64,000 nt of DNA from Lachnospiraceae bacterium (GTDB lineage: Bacteria; Bacillota; Clostridia; Lachnospirales; Lachnospiraceae), in contig JAGPFR010000001.1 of NCBI GenBank assembly GCA_018056425.1, forward strand, positions 62,001 to 126,000, written 5' to 3'. Below, in pieces: positions 52,697 through 60,949 of the stretch. The translations under genes and the position numbers were made by a program. How positions within the stretch are numbered: position 1 is the first letter of the stretch; each line of letters opens with the position of its first letter. A model generated the notes under the pieces. The model did not search any database. It had not been told where the DNA came from and saw only the letters and a program-made list of their open reading frames with translations.

Positions 52697-53900
52697 CGGC
52701 CGCATTGCTAAAATAGTACTTAAATCTGACGGTGGGATCACCCCTGAAGACGGAGAGGAAGTCATAGATGCGGAGGGGCTTATCGTTGCCCCCGGTCTTG
52801 TGGATGTCCACGTACACTTCAGAGATCCCGGTTTCACCGCCAAAGAAGATATTGAGACCGGATCCGCATCTGCAATAAAGGGAGGATACACATCCGTTGT
52901 CATGATGGGTAATACCGATCCCAGATGCGATAATCCCGAAACACTTAAATACATGCAGGATAAGGCAGAGAAGATGCCGCTGCATATATACGTGACCTGT
53001 AATGCAACGGTCGGAATGAAGGGGAGAGAACTTGCGGATATTGAAACCCTTCACGGGATCGGAGCAGTGGGAATTACTGATGACGGACTTCCCATCATGG
53101 ACCACGGAATTCTTAAACAGGTTTTCCTCAAAGCGGCTTCACTGGGCATTCCGGTAAGTCTCCACGAAGAAGATCCTTCTCTTATAACAAATAACGGCGT
53201 AAACAGAGGAAAGGCATCCGACTATTTCGAAATAGCCGGATCCCCCTCCGAAGCCGAATATTCTCTTATCAGACGCGACCTCAGGATTGCATCGGGCACA
53301 GGGGTATGCGTTGATATCCAGCATATATCGACCGCGGAAGGTGTGGATGCGGTAAGGCAGGCTAAGGCAAACGGAGTTAATGTCCATGCCGAAGCAACCC
53401 CGCATCATTTCACACTGACCGATGAAGCTGTCATCACACACGGAACCCTTGCCAAGATGAATCCTCCGCTCAGAACCGAGAAGGACAGGCTGGCGATAAT
53501 AGAGGGACTTAAGGACGGCACGATCGATATGATCGCAACAGATCATGCGCCTCATACAAATGAAGAAAAAGCACTTCCGATAACCAAGGCTCCGAGCGGG
53601 ATCATAGGACTCGAAACCGCACTCGGACTCGGTATCACCGAACTGGTTGAAAAGGGACATCTGACAATGATGGAATTGTTAAAACTTATGACCATCGGCC
53701 CCTCGGAGGTTTATAATCTTGATGCCGGTTATATAGCGGAGGGCGGCCCTGCGGATATCGTGCTCATCGATCCGAATAAAGAATGGACCGTAACTGATGA
53801 TTTCGCTTCCAAGGCGCACAATACTCCTTTCATAGGATGGAAATTAAAAGGTAGCGCAGTTATGACAATTGTGTCAGGAAATATAGTGTACAGGGGTTAG
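52614..53900 (+). CDS. pyrC: dihydroorotase
   Basis: 428 residues from TTG 52614, preceded by AAGGAGA (52601). The protein's first 28 codons are needed for the usual N-terminal beta domain (LSRIVILNGFLTDP), so the overlap with the transporter gene is real. Closes carbamoyl-aspartate to dihydroorotate. Zinc ligands in GLVDVHVHFRDPG; further HEEDPSLI, DIQHIST, and TDHAPHTNEEK. pyrK and pyrD follow immediately. Confidence 0.95.
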   Translation: MSRIVILNGFLTDPKSSLQAKADLRISDGRIAKIVLKSDGGITPEDGEEVIDAEGLIVAPGLVDVHVHFRDPGFTAKEDIETGSASAIKGGYTSVVMMGNTDPRCDNPETLKYMQDKAEKMPLHIYVTCNATVGMKGRELADIETLHGIGAVGITDDGLPIMDHGILKQVFLKAASLGIPVSLHEEDPSLITNNGVNRGKASDYFEIAGSPSEAEYSLIRRDLRIASGTGVCVDIQHISTAEGVDAVRQAKANGVNVHAEATPHHFTLTDEAVITHGTLAKMNPPLRTEKDRLAIIEGLKDGTIDMIATDHAPHTNEEKALPITKAPSGIIGLETALGLGITELVEKGHLTMMELLKLMTIGPSEVYNLDAGYIAEGGPADIVLIDPNKEWTVTDDFASKAHNTPFIGWKLKGSAVMTIVSGNIVYRG

Positions 53901-53901
53901 T

Positions 53902-54693
53902 ATGAAAAGTAAGACATTAGGAAAAGTGTTATCCCAGAAGCAGCTGGCTCCCGGGATATTCGACCTTGTGATCGAGACAAAGATCGCCGAAGAAGCCGGA
54001 GCGGGGCAGTTTGTCGGTGTCTATACCAGGGATGCATCGGCTCTTCTTCCCAGACCGATAAGTATCTGCGGAGTATCGGATGACAAGAAGGCATTGAGAC
54101 TTGTTTACAGGGTTGCGGGAAAAGGAACCTCGGAATTTGCCGGACTTAAGGAAAACGATGATGTTACGCTCCTCGGAGTTCTCGGAAACGGGTATGATAT
54201 CGGGAACCTTAAGAAGATTGCCGAAGAGGGCGGAAACGGAGTGCTCCTGCTCGGAGGCGGCATAGGAATTCCTCCCATGCTTGAGCTTGCAAAGGAGCTT
54301 AAGGCAGCAGGCGTAAAAGTTACATCCGTAATGGGATACAGGGACGATAAGACGTTCCTGCTCGATGAATTCAAAGCATTTTCCGACACGTATGTCGCAA
54401 GCGAAGACGGGAGCGTAGGAACTAAAGGTAACGTGCTGGATGCCGTTAGGGAAAACGGAATCGGATTTGACTGCATCTGTTCATGCGGTCCCCTTCCCAT
54501 GCTTCGTGCAATCAAGGAATTTGCCGCCGGCAAGCCTGCGTTCATATCTCTTGAAGAGAGAATGGCATGCGGCGTAGGCGCATGTCTGGGATGCGTGGTT
54601 AAAACCAAAGAAGTAGATCATCATTCACATGTTAACAATGCAAGGATCTGTACCGACGGTCCTGTTTTTGCAGCATCGGAGGTGGAGATATGA
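53902..54693 (+). CDS. pyrK: dihydroorotate dehydrogenase B, electron-transfer subunit
   Basis: 263 residues. FAD domain (LLPRPISICGVSD, YRVAGKGTSEF), NAD-binding domain (VLLLGGGIGIPPML), and [2Fe-2S] cysteines in RMACGVGACLGCVVK with a further Cys in ARICTDGP. It passes electrons from PyrD to NAD+. The stop overlaps the pyrD start by 4 bases. Confidence 0.95.
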   Translation: MKSKTLGKVLSQKQLAPGIFDLVIETKIAEEAGAGQFVGVYTRDASALLPRPISICGVSDDKKALRLVYRVAGKGTSEFAGLKENDDVTLLGVLGNGYDIGNLKKIAEEGGNGVLLLGGGIGIPPMLELAKELKAAGVKVTSVMGYRDDKTFLLDEFKAFSDTYVASEDGSVGTKGNVLDAVRENGIGFDCICSCGPLPMLRAIKEFAAGKPAFISLEERMACGVGACLGCVVKTKEVDHHSHVNNARICTDGPVFAASEVEI

Positions 54694-55595
54694 GAAAAAC
54701 CGAAGTCACCATAGCCGGTGTGACATTTAAAAATCCCATCATGGAAGGATCCGGAACATTCGGATCGGGAATGGAGTATTCAGAGTTTGTAGATCTTAAT
54801 AAGATCGGTGCGGTTGTGACCAAGGGCGTTGCGAACGTTCCCTGGCCCGGAAATCCCACTCCCAGAGTATGTGAAGTATACGGAGGAATGCTTAATGCGA
54901 TCGGTCTTCAGAATCCCGGGATCGAAGTATTCTGCAAAAGAGACCTTCCCTTCCTTGAAAAATATGACACGAAAGTCATAGTTAACGTATGCGGTAAATC
55001 CGTATCCGATTACGTAGAGGTTGTCGAAAGGCTTTCTGATGAAAAGAGAGTCGACATGCTCGAGATCAACGTATCGTGCCCCAATGTCAAAGAGGGTGCG
55101 ATCGCATTCGGAACTGATAAGGGAGCCCTCGAGAACATTACCAGAGAGATCAAGGCACACACCAAAAAGCCTGTGATCATGAAACTTACTCCCAATGTAA
55201 CCGATATCGCGGAGATGGCACGTGTTGCGGAAAGTGCCGGAGCGGATGCTCTGTCTCTTATCAATACCATTACCGGTATGAAGATCGATATAGAGAGAAG
55301 AAAATTTGCTCTTGCCAATAAGACCGGTGGAATGAGCGGACCTGCTATCAAGCCCATCGCCGTAAGGATGGTATATCAGGCATCCCATGCCGTTAAGATC
55401 CCTGTCATCGGAATGGGCGGAGTTGCAACCGGAGAGGATGCGATCGAATTTATGATGGCCGGAGCCACTGCGGTGGCCGTCGGAATGATGAATTTTGTAA
55501 ATCCCTATGCCACAACAGAGTGTGTTGAAGGAATCAACAGGTATATGGATAACCACAATATAGAGGATATTACTGAAATTATCGGCTGTGTTTAA
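54690..55595 (+). CDS. pyrD: dihydroorotate dehydrogenase B, catalytic subunit
   Basis: 301 residues, class 1B FMN barrel. Motifs: NPIMEGSGTFGSG, GLQNPGIEVF, the catalytic Cys in EINVSCPNVKEG, KLTPNVTDI, and GMGGVATGEDAIEFMMAGA. With pyrC and pyrK it forms a partial pyrimidine operon; pyrB, pyrE and pyrF are not in this window. Only a weak hairpin with T-rich tail follows. Confidence 0.95.
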   Translation: MRKTEVTIAGVTFKNPIMEGSGTFGSGMEYSEFVDLNKIGAVVTKGVANVPWPGNPTPRVCEVYGGMLNAIGLQNPGIEVFCKRDLPFLEKYDTKVIVNVCGKSVSDYVEVVERLSDEKRVDMLEINVSCPNVKEGAIAFGTDKGALENITREIKAHTKKPVIMKLTPNVTDIAEMARVAESAGADALSLINTITGMKIDIERRKFALANKTGGMSGPAIKPIAVRMVYQASHAVKIPVIGMGGVATGEDAIEFMMAGATAVAVGMMNFVNPYATTECVEGINRYMDNHNIEDITEIIGCV

Positions 55596-55650
55596 GAATT
55601 AACAATAATTGTTTTTGTTTTTTGCGGATGTTAAGATTTTCATAGGGCAC

Positions 55651-55678
55651 TAAACAATCGGAAGAAGAATTCCGATAT
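55651..55678 (+). promoter_or_regulatory. SigD (sigma-28) flagellar promoter of the 55759 gene
   Basis: TAAA (55651) and TCCGATAT (55671) separated by 16 bases, matching the SigD pattern and the flgM promoter at 60055 almost exactly. Confidence 0.8.
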
Positions 55679-55758
55679 AGTAAATGTAATCAAGGATGAT
55701 TATGCATAATGTGACCGCGCAGAAAATCACGTTATGCCACAGGCGAAAGGAGAGATTT

Positions 55759-56367
55759 ATGAATGTAAACGGAGTTACATCCTCTCAGGCAGCAAGTGCG
55801 TATTCGGCTTATACTTCCCAGACAAAGGCAAAAGAAGTCGCAAATACCACCGATGTTAAAGAAGAGGCTGCGGCAGTGTATGAACCTTCGGGTCAGGCTG
55901 CCGAGACAGATAAGGTTTACAAAACCAATACCGAGATGATCGATAAGCTCAAAGCAGAGGCTGATGCCAGAACAGAGAGCCTTCGTTCATTGGTAGAAAA
56001 GCTCCTGGGTCAGCAGGCCACCAAGTACGGTGAGGCTACCGATATATGGTCATTCTTAAAGAGTGGCGAATATGAGGTGGATCCCGAAACCAAGGCACAG
56101 GCTCAGGCAGATATCGCTGAAGACGGGTATTGGGGCGTAGAAAAGACCAGTGACCGTATTGTACAGTTTGCCATGGCTCTTACCGGCGGCGATCCCGATA
56201 AAGTTGACAGTATGATCGACGCATTCAAAAAGGGCTACGAACAGGCTCAGGAAACCTGGGGCGGCGAACTTCCCGAGATTTCTCAGAAGACCTATGACGC
56301 CGTATTGGATAAGTTTGAGAAAATAAAGAGCGGCGAAACAGATCCTTCAACCTATTTAAACAGTTGA
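55759..56367 (+). CDS. protein of unknown function under a SigD-type promoter
   Basis: 202 residues from ATG 55759, with AAAGGAGAG upstream. No signal peptide or membrane helix. The N-terminus is Ser/Ala/Thr-rich and probably disordered (NVNGVTSSQAASAYSAYTSQ); the rest is helical and acidic (IDKLKAEADARTESLRSLVEKLLGQQ, then KVDSMIDAFKKGYEQAQ). Similar proteins seem to occur in other Lachnospiraceae, but I know no function. The SigD-type promoter puts it in the motility regulon. A terminator follows, so it is a single-gene unit. Confidence 0.82.
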   Translation: MNVNGVTSSQAASAYSAYTSQTKAKEVANTTDVKEEAAAVYEPSGQAAETDKVYKTNTEMIDKLKAEADARTESLRSLVEKLLGQQATKYGEATDIWSFLKSGEYEVDPETKAQAQADIAEDGYWGVEKTSDRIVQFAMALTGGDPDKVDSMIDAFKKGYEQAQETWGGELPEISQKTYDAVLDKFEKIKSGETDPSTYLNS

Positions 56368-56388
56368 TATCGTCCATGATTACAGACA

Positions 56389-56416
56389 GCCCTCCCCATA
56401 TCGGGGAGGGCGTTTT
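56389..56416 (+). terminator. terminator after the SigD-type gene
   Basis: 9-bp stem GCCCTCCCC / GGGGAGGGC with a 5-base loop and a TTTTT tail. Confidence 0.92.
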
Positions 56417-56484
56417 TAATGTCTTCGGAATATGATAAAATCAAATCCGGCGGACACAGATAAAATAATCGCCCGGGAGATAAT

Positions 56485-57360
56485 ATGATTACAGAACGCG
56501 CATATGCCAAGATTAATTTAAGCCTTGATGTTACCGGAAAGCGTCCCGACGGATATCACGAAGTCCGGATGGTAATGCAGACAGTTGATATATATGATAC
56601 TTTGACATTCAAAAAAAATGACAGTGGTATCACAATTGATGTGGGCGGAAGTCCTCTTCCGGATGGCGGCGATAACCTGATATACAAAGCGGCAAAAGCC
56701 GTTATGGATAAATGCGGTATTACATCCGGAGTAAGCATTTCCCTTGATAAGCATATTCCCATAGCTGCGGGAATGGCCGGAGGAAGTTCCGATGCAGCAG
56801 CGGCTCTTCGGGGCGTTAACAGGCTTTATGAATGCGGACTGACATATGATGAACTTCGAGGTATCGGAGTTAAGATAGGAGCGGATGTTCCGTACTGTGT
56901 CGAGGGCGGTACTGTTTTGGCGGAAGGGATAGGAGAAAAACTGACAATGCTGTCACCACTTCCGGAATATATCATTGCCGTGGCCAAGCCACGGCGCGGG
57001 GTATCCACCGGAAATATCTATAAATCCCTCGATGAGATATTTGATACCATAACCCATCCCGATGTTGATGCCATGATTGGTGTTATAAATACATCACATA
57101 GCAGGGATCTTACCGCATACCTCGGAAATGTGCTTGAATATGTAACCATTCCTCTTTGCCCCGAGGTGGATGAGATCAAGAAGATATTTAAAGGATCGGG
57201 GTGTGAGGGAACTCTTATGACGGGAAGCGGACCGACCGTATTTGCCTTCTTTGAGGATGAAGGGAAAGCATCGGATGCGATCGAAAATGTCAGGAAATCC
57301 GGTCTTTGCCGTGATGAGGAACTCTTCGTAACCGCCTTAACATCTCCGAAAATGCCTTAA
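56485..57360 (+). CDS. ispE: 4-diphosphocytidyl-2-C-methyl-D-erythritol kinase
   Basis: 291 residues, GHMP kinase of the MEP isoprenoid pathway. N-terminal AYAKINLSLDVTGKRPDGYHEV, ATP loop PIAAGMAGGSSDAAAAL, and C-terminal TLMTGSGPTVFAFF. A GGGAG site precedes ATG 56485. It is followed by a GntR regulator, whose promoter begins right after the ispE stop. Confidence 0.95.
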   Translation: MITERAYAKINLSLDVTGKRPDGYHEVRMVMQTVDIYDTLTFKKNDSGITIDVGGSPLPDGGDNLIYKAAKAVMDKCGITSGVSISLDKHIPIAAGMAGGSSDAAAALRGVNRLYECGLTYDELRGIGVKIGADVPYCVEGGTVLAEGIGEKLTMLSPLPEYIIAVAKPRRGVSTGNIYKSLDEIFDTITHPDVDAMIGVINTSHSRDLTAYLGNVLEYVTIPLCPEVDEIKKIFKGSGCEGTLMTGSGPTVFAFFEDEGKASDAIENVRKSGLCRDEELFVTALTSPKMP

Positions 57361-57365
57361 TAAGA

Positions 57366-57407
57366 TTGACACCATTAAGCGGATTGTACTAAAATCAGTA
57401 CAATCCG
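57366..57407 (+). promoter_or_regulatory. promoter of the GntR gene with an overlapping inverted repeat
   Basis: TTGACA (57366) and TAAAAT (57390) separated by 18 bases. An 11-bp perfect inverted repeat CGGATTGTACT / AGTACAATCCG (57380-57407) covers the -10 box, the expected place for a repressor site. It could also fold in the RNA as an ispE hairpin. Confidence 0.6.
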
Positions 57408-57441
57408 TTCGTTTATGTATACAAAATCCAAGGAGATAAAT

Positions 57442-58152
57442 ATGCCAAAGGCCAAGGAAGAGGATTTCCTACCCTTAAGAGATTCCGTATATAACAAGCT
57501 CAGACAGGCCATCCTGACCGGGGAATACCCTCCCGGAGAAAGACTCATGGAGGTTCATCTCGGCGATAAGCTGGGCGTAAGCCGTACTCCCATACGTGAA
57601 GCGATAAGAATGCTTGAACTTGAGGGACTTGTTACCATGATCCCCAGAAAAGGAGCAATGGTATCCCAGATCACCGAGAAAAATATGTCTGATGTTCTGG
57701 AGGTAAGACGCGCTCTTGATATCCTGTGCGTGCAGCTTGCATGCGAGAGGATAACTTCCGATGGTATCTCAGATCTTAAGAGAGCAAGGGATAATTTTGA
57801 AAAGGCGGTTGCAACCAACGATAACCGCATCATTGCCCAGGCGGATGTTGAGTTTCACAATGTGATCATCAGGGCGACCGGTAACGACAGACTCATAAGC
57901 CTTGAGGATTCGCTGTCACTTCCCATGTACAGATACAGATATGAGTACATCAAGGATACTTCGGGACATGACAATCTGGTCAAGGAACATAGAAAGATCG
58001 TAAATGCCATAGAAAAAAGAAACCCCGAGGCCGCAGCTTCGGAGGCGGGCGAACATATAGACAATCAGCGCAGATCGATCATGAGACAGATAAGACTCGA
58101 GCGTGAAGAAGAAACGATGAACGCCCTTTACGGTAAAAGAACGATAAGATGA
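57442..58152 (+). CDS. GntR-family regulator, FCD (FadR-like) subfamily
   Basis: 236 residues from ATG 57442 (AAGGAGAT upstream). N-terminal winged helix (LRQAILTGEYPPGERLMEVHLGDKL, SRTPIREAIRMLELEGLV), then the helical FCD ligand domain (EVRRALDILCVQLACERI, ADVEFHNVIIRATGN, EHRKIVNAIEKRNPEAA) with Asp/His residues typical of metal-binding members. The effector is unknown. An inverted repeat over its promoter suggests autorepression. Confidence 0.9.
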   Translation: MPKAKEEDFLPLRDSVYNKLRQAILTGEYPPGERLMEVHLGDKLGVSRTPIREAIRMLELEGLVTMIPRKGAMVSQITEKNMSDVLEVRRALDILCVQLACERITSDGISDLKRARDNFEKAVATNDNRIIAQADVEFHNVIIRATGNDRLISLEDSLSLPMYRYRYEYIKDTSGHDNLVKEHRKIVNAIEKRNPEAAASEAGEHIDNQRRSIMRQIRLEREEETMNALYGKRTIR

Positions 58153-58190
58153 AAAAAAGATGACATGGGAAACATCCATGTCATCTTTTT
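58152..58190. terminator. two-way terminator between GntR and the membrane-protein gene
   Basis: Stem AAAGATGACATGG / CCATGTCATCTTT with A-run before and T-run after, between convergent genes. Confidence 0.92.
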
Positions 58191-58192
58191 CA

Positions 58193-58669
58193 TTATTTGA
58201 TAGGTTTTGCTCCCGCCTTTTCCTGGAGCTTGTCGACCCAGGCTTTGAAGCCTTTCTTTGGAGCAACTTCGGCTTCTTTTTTAGTACCGTGGAGGCCTTT
58301 GACCTCGAGTACGTAGATACCGCTGACAGCTGCTTTAACTTCCTTCTTAACGGGAACGTCGTCGAAAATCTTCTCTTCACAGATAAGGGACATGATCTGG
58401 GGTCCGATCTTAGCCTTGATTATAGGCATCTTGGAACCTCGAAGAGCCTTGGGAGTCTGGTCCAGAACTGCCTGCGGAAGACCCGCGTCCTTGATCTTCA
58501 TTCGTTTCTTGTCGATGATAAGCATTGATACATACTGCTTGTTAGCCTGTAACAGTGCATTGTTCTCATCCTGACGCTTCTGCATCTTCTTGCCGACGAA
58601 GTATAAGACGATGAGAAGTATTATAAAAATCGCTAAAACTATTATTGCTACTATTGCACCTTTACCCAT
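58193..58669 (-). CDS. conserved membrane-anchored protein of unknown function
   Basis: 158 residues. One N-terminal membrane helix (IVAIIVLAIFIILLIVLYFVG), a short coiled stretch, then a cytoplasmic domain with a repeated theme of basic and hydrophobic segments (MLIIDKKRMKIKDAGLP, KAKIGPQIMSLI, VSGIYVLEVKG). I do not recognise a named family. A GAGGTG ribosome site precedes the ATG. It is divergent from the FKBP lipoprotein gene. Confidence 0.75.
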   Translation of the reverse strand: MGKGAIVAIIVLAIFIILLIVLYFVGKKMQKRQDENNALLQANKQYVSMLIIDKKRMKIKDAGLPQAVLDQTPKALRGSKMPIIKAKIGPQIMSLICEEKIFDDVPVKKEVKAAVSGIYVLEVKGLHGTKKEAEVAPKKGFKAWVDKLQEKAGAKPIK

Positions 58670-58729
58670 AAAACACCTCTTTCAAATGCCCATTTTAGCA
58701 AATGGGGGCGCTATTATCAATAATTTTGT

Positions 58730-58759
58730 TTGTACAAAAAGGGCACTAAGTGGTACAAT
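58730..58759 (+). promoter_or_regulatory. probable SigA promoter of the FKBP lipoprotein gene
   Basis: TTGTAC (58730) and TACAAT (58754) with an 18-base spacer, about 48 bases before ATG 58808. Confidence 0.6.
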
Positions 58760-58807
58760 TCCGTGTGATACGCATTTAACGACATTATTTTAGAAAGAAG
58801 TTTTTAT

Positions 58808-59947
58808 ATGAAAAAGAATACATTAAGCATAATCGCACTCATGGCTGCGTCAGCTATGGCACTTAGCGCATGTTCGGGAGACGAGAATGTTTTCAGCGAT
58901 CCCGCAGTAACTTCAACCGCACAGCCTTCAGCCGGAGCAACCGATCCTGCAGCTACCGGATATGTCCTTTCCGTACTGGATTATGACATGACCCAGTACG
59001 TAACCATCGGTGATTACCTGAATATGGACCTCGGATATCAGGACATGGTTCTTTCAGATGAGGAGAAGTCATCCGAATACGTAGGATTCCTTGCAGAGTT
59101 TGCCAATGAGATCGAAGAGCCCGAGCAGGTTACTGACAGACCCGTTGAGTTCGGCGACGTCGTATGCCTTGATTATTGCGGTAAAAAGGACGGAGTGGCA
59201 TTTGACGGCGGTACCGCTACCGGATATCTCCTCGGAATCGGATCCAACACCTTTATCCCCGGATTTGAGGACGGACTTATCGGATGGATGCCCGGAGAAG
59301 AGCAGGATCTTCCCATTACATTCCCTGAAGAGTATCACAGTGCTGACCTTGCGGGACAGTCCGTAGTATTTACCTGCACCGTTCAGTATATTGCTTCCCA
59401 CGACGACCTTCTTGCCGAGGCAAATACGCATCTTGAGGAAGGTGAAGAACCTTTCGAAGACATGGAAAGCCTCGAAGCTTACTATTATGATGAGCTTCAG
59501 AGACAGGTCGACGATTACAACAAGAACAGTATCAAGAATTATTTCTATGACCAGCTTCCCGGAATCGTTACCGTAACCCAGGAGCTTCCTCAGGAACTTG
59601 TAGATGCATATAATACCCAGATCATGAGAGCGATCTCCTCGATAGCAACCAGCTACGGAGTCGATGCCGAGACCTATGCCGGATATTACGGACAGAGCCT
59701 TGATGCTTTCGTTGAGGATTATGCGCATAACCAGATGTTCTATGATGCGGCACTTTACCTTATCGCTTCGGAAAATAACCTTTTCCCCACCGATGAGGAG
59801 TTTAACGAGTGGTTAAACGGTCTTAAGGCAGATTCAGGATTAAGCGATGAGGAGTTCTTTGCCGGAGCTTCCGAGTCGGAGTACAGAGTTTACTATTTTG
59901 AGGAGCAGGTTGCCGACTTCCTCGTAGAGAAGTATTTTGCCAAATAA
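58808..59947 (+). CDS. FKBP-type (trigger-factor-like) peptidyl-prolyl isomerase lipoprotein
   Basis: 379 residues. Lipoprotein signal with lipobox LSAC near residue 21, so it is anchored outside the membrane. A Thr/Ala/Pro linker is followed by an FKBP domain (VEFGDVVCLDYCGKKDGVAFDGG, FIPGFEDGLIGWMPGEEQDLPITFPEEYH) and a helical C-terminus resembling the trigger-factor chaperone domain. It probably helps fold exported proteins, parallel to PrsA. A strong terminator follows. Confidence 0.9.
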   Translation: MKKNTLSIIALMAASAMALSACSGDENVFSDPAVTSTAQPSAGATDPAATGYVLSVLDYDMTQYVTIGDYLNMDLGYQDMVLSDEEKSSEYVGFLAEFANEIEEPEQVTDRPVEFGDVVCLDYCGKKDGVAFDGGTATGYLLGIGSNTFIPGFEDGLIGWMPGEEQDLPITFPEEYHSADLAGQSVVFTCTVQYIASHDDLLAEANTHLEEGEEPFEDMESLEAYYYDELQRQVDDYNKNSIKNYFYDQLPGIVTVTQELPQELVDAYNTQIMRAISSIATSYGVDAETYAGYYGQSLDAFVEDYAHNQMFYDAALYLIASENNLFPTDEEFNEWLNGLKADSGLSDEEFFAGASESEYRVYYFEEQVADFLVEKYFAK

Positions 59948-60001
59948 CCTGTGATTTCCTTTACGGATTCGTGAAAAACAGCAAAATATAATAAACGTTA
60001 T

Positions 60002-60042
60002 AGCCCATTTTTGAGTTTTTCCCGCAAAAATGGGCTTTTTTT
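60002..60042 (+). terminator. terminator after the FKBP lipoprotein gene
   Basis: 12-bp perfect stem AGCCCATTTTTG / CAAAAATGGGCT with an 11-base loop and a TTTTTTT tail. Confidence 0.92.
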
Positions 60043-60054
60043 ACGAAAAAAGTG

Positions 60055-60082
60055 TAAAGTTTTCAATGCCTCACTCCGATAA
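60055..60082 (+). promoter_or_regulatory. SigD (sigma-28) promoter of flgM
   Basis: TAAA (60055) and TCCGATAA (60075) separated by 16 bases. This fits SigD-dependent expression of its own anti-sigma factor operon. Confidence 0.85.
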
Positions 60083-60140
60083 AGTAGATGTAAGGCATGG
60101 AATATGCTTTGCAATACGTTAAAAAGGAGGCAAAAACCGA

Positions 60141-60419
60141 ATGCGTATAGAGAGTTATTCTCAGATCCAGAGCCTGTATCAGACACAGAGGGTCTCGAAT
60201 ACACAGAAGGTTAAGGGCACGGCCGCAACTACCGATAAGGTATCCATCAGCAGTATCGGCAAAGACATGAAGACTGCGAAGGATGCTCTTGCAGCTACTC
60301 CCGACGTAAGACCCGAAGTTGTTGATTCGATGAAGACCAAACTTGCGTCAGGTACTTACAACGTCAGCGCAGAAAGCTTTGCTGACAAACTTCTTCAGAA
60401 ATTCCAGGAATTGGGGTAA
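60141..60419 (+). CDS. flgM: anti-sigma-28 factor FlgM
   Basis: 92 residues. Holds SigD inactive until the flagellar hook is complete. A disordered N-terminus (IQSLYQTQRVSNTQKVKG) is followed by the FlgM core DKVSISSIGKDMKTAKDAL and the C-terminal VDSMKTKLASGTYNVSAESFADKLL. A strong AAGGAGG site is present. First gene of flgM-flgN-flgK. Confidence 0.93.
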   Translation: MRIESYSQIQSLYQTQRVSNTQKVKGTAATTDKVSISSIGKDMKTAKDALAATPDVRPEVVDSMKTKLASGTYNVSAESFADKLLQKFQELG

Positions 60420-60422
60420 AGC

Positions 60423-60938
60423 GTGGCTAGTCTTGTAGAGAATCTTATAACCGTACTTTCGGAAGAATGCGATGAATATGAGATCGTTCTCGGACTGGCT
60501 CGCTCAAAAACCCCGGTCATTGTGGCCGGAGACCTCGATGCTTTGGGCAAGATCACGGAAGATGAACAATCGCATGCCGACAGGCTGCAGAACCTCGACT
60601 CTGCGAGGTCCAAGGTTACTGCCGACATAGCGAATGTAATTAACAGGGATGTTAATGAACTGAAGCTGCGGACTCTTATCGGCTTACTCGATAAATCCCC
60701 CGCAGAGCAAAAAAAGCTTGCTGAAGTTTACGACAGGCTTACTGCGGTAGTGCACGAACTTGCCAGGGTAAACGATCAGAACAGCGAACTCCTTAAGAGC
60801 TCACTTGAAATGGTGGATTTTGAACTTAATCTTCTTAATTCACTTAAAGCCGCTCCTGAAACGGCAAATTATTCGAGAGCAAATTACACCGGAGGAACTT
60901 TGGGGGTAACCAGAGGTACCTTTGACACTAAACAATAG
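60423..60938 (+). CDS. flgN: FlgN-family flagellar export chaperone
   Basis: 171 residues, long helical hairpin (LVENLITVLSEECDEYEIVLGLARSK; RLTAVVHELARVNDQNSELLKSSLEMVDFELNLL). It escorts hook-associated proteins FlgK/FlgL to the export gate. The start is GTG 60423, three bases after flgM, and no ATG fits. The C-terminal tail ends in YTGGTLGVTRGTFD. Confidence 0.88.
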   Translation: MASLVENLITVLSEECDEYEIVLGLARSKTPVIVAGDLDALGKITEDEQSHADRLQNLDSARSKVTADIANVINRDVNELKLRTLIGLLDKSPAEQKKLAEVYDRLTAVVHELARVNDQNSELLKSSLEMVDFELNLLNSLKAAPETANYSRANYTGGTLGVTRGTFDTKQ

Positions 60939-60949
60939 GAGAAAAGTTT

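Noticed and set aside
54780-55556. A 258-codon open frame antisense to pyrD
   Set aside because: pyrD is unambiguous and the antisense frame has no recognisable features.
55596-55640. AACAAT/ATTGTT hairpin with T-rich tail after pyrD
   Set aside because: The stem is too short and AT-rich to call a terminator with confidence.
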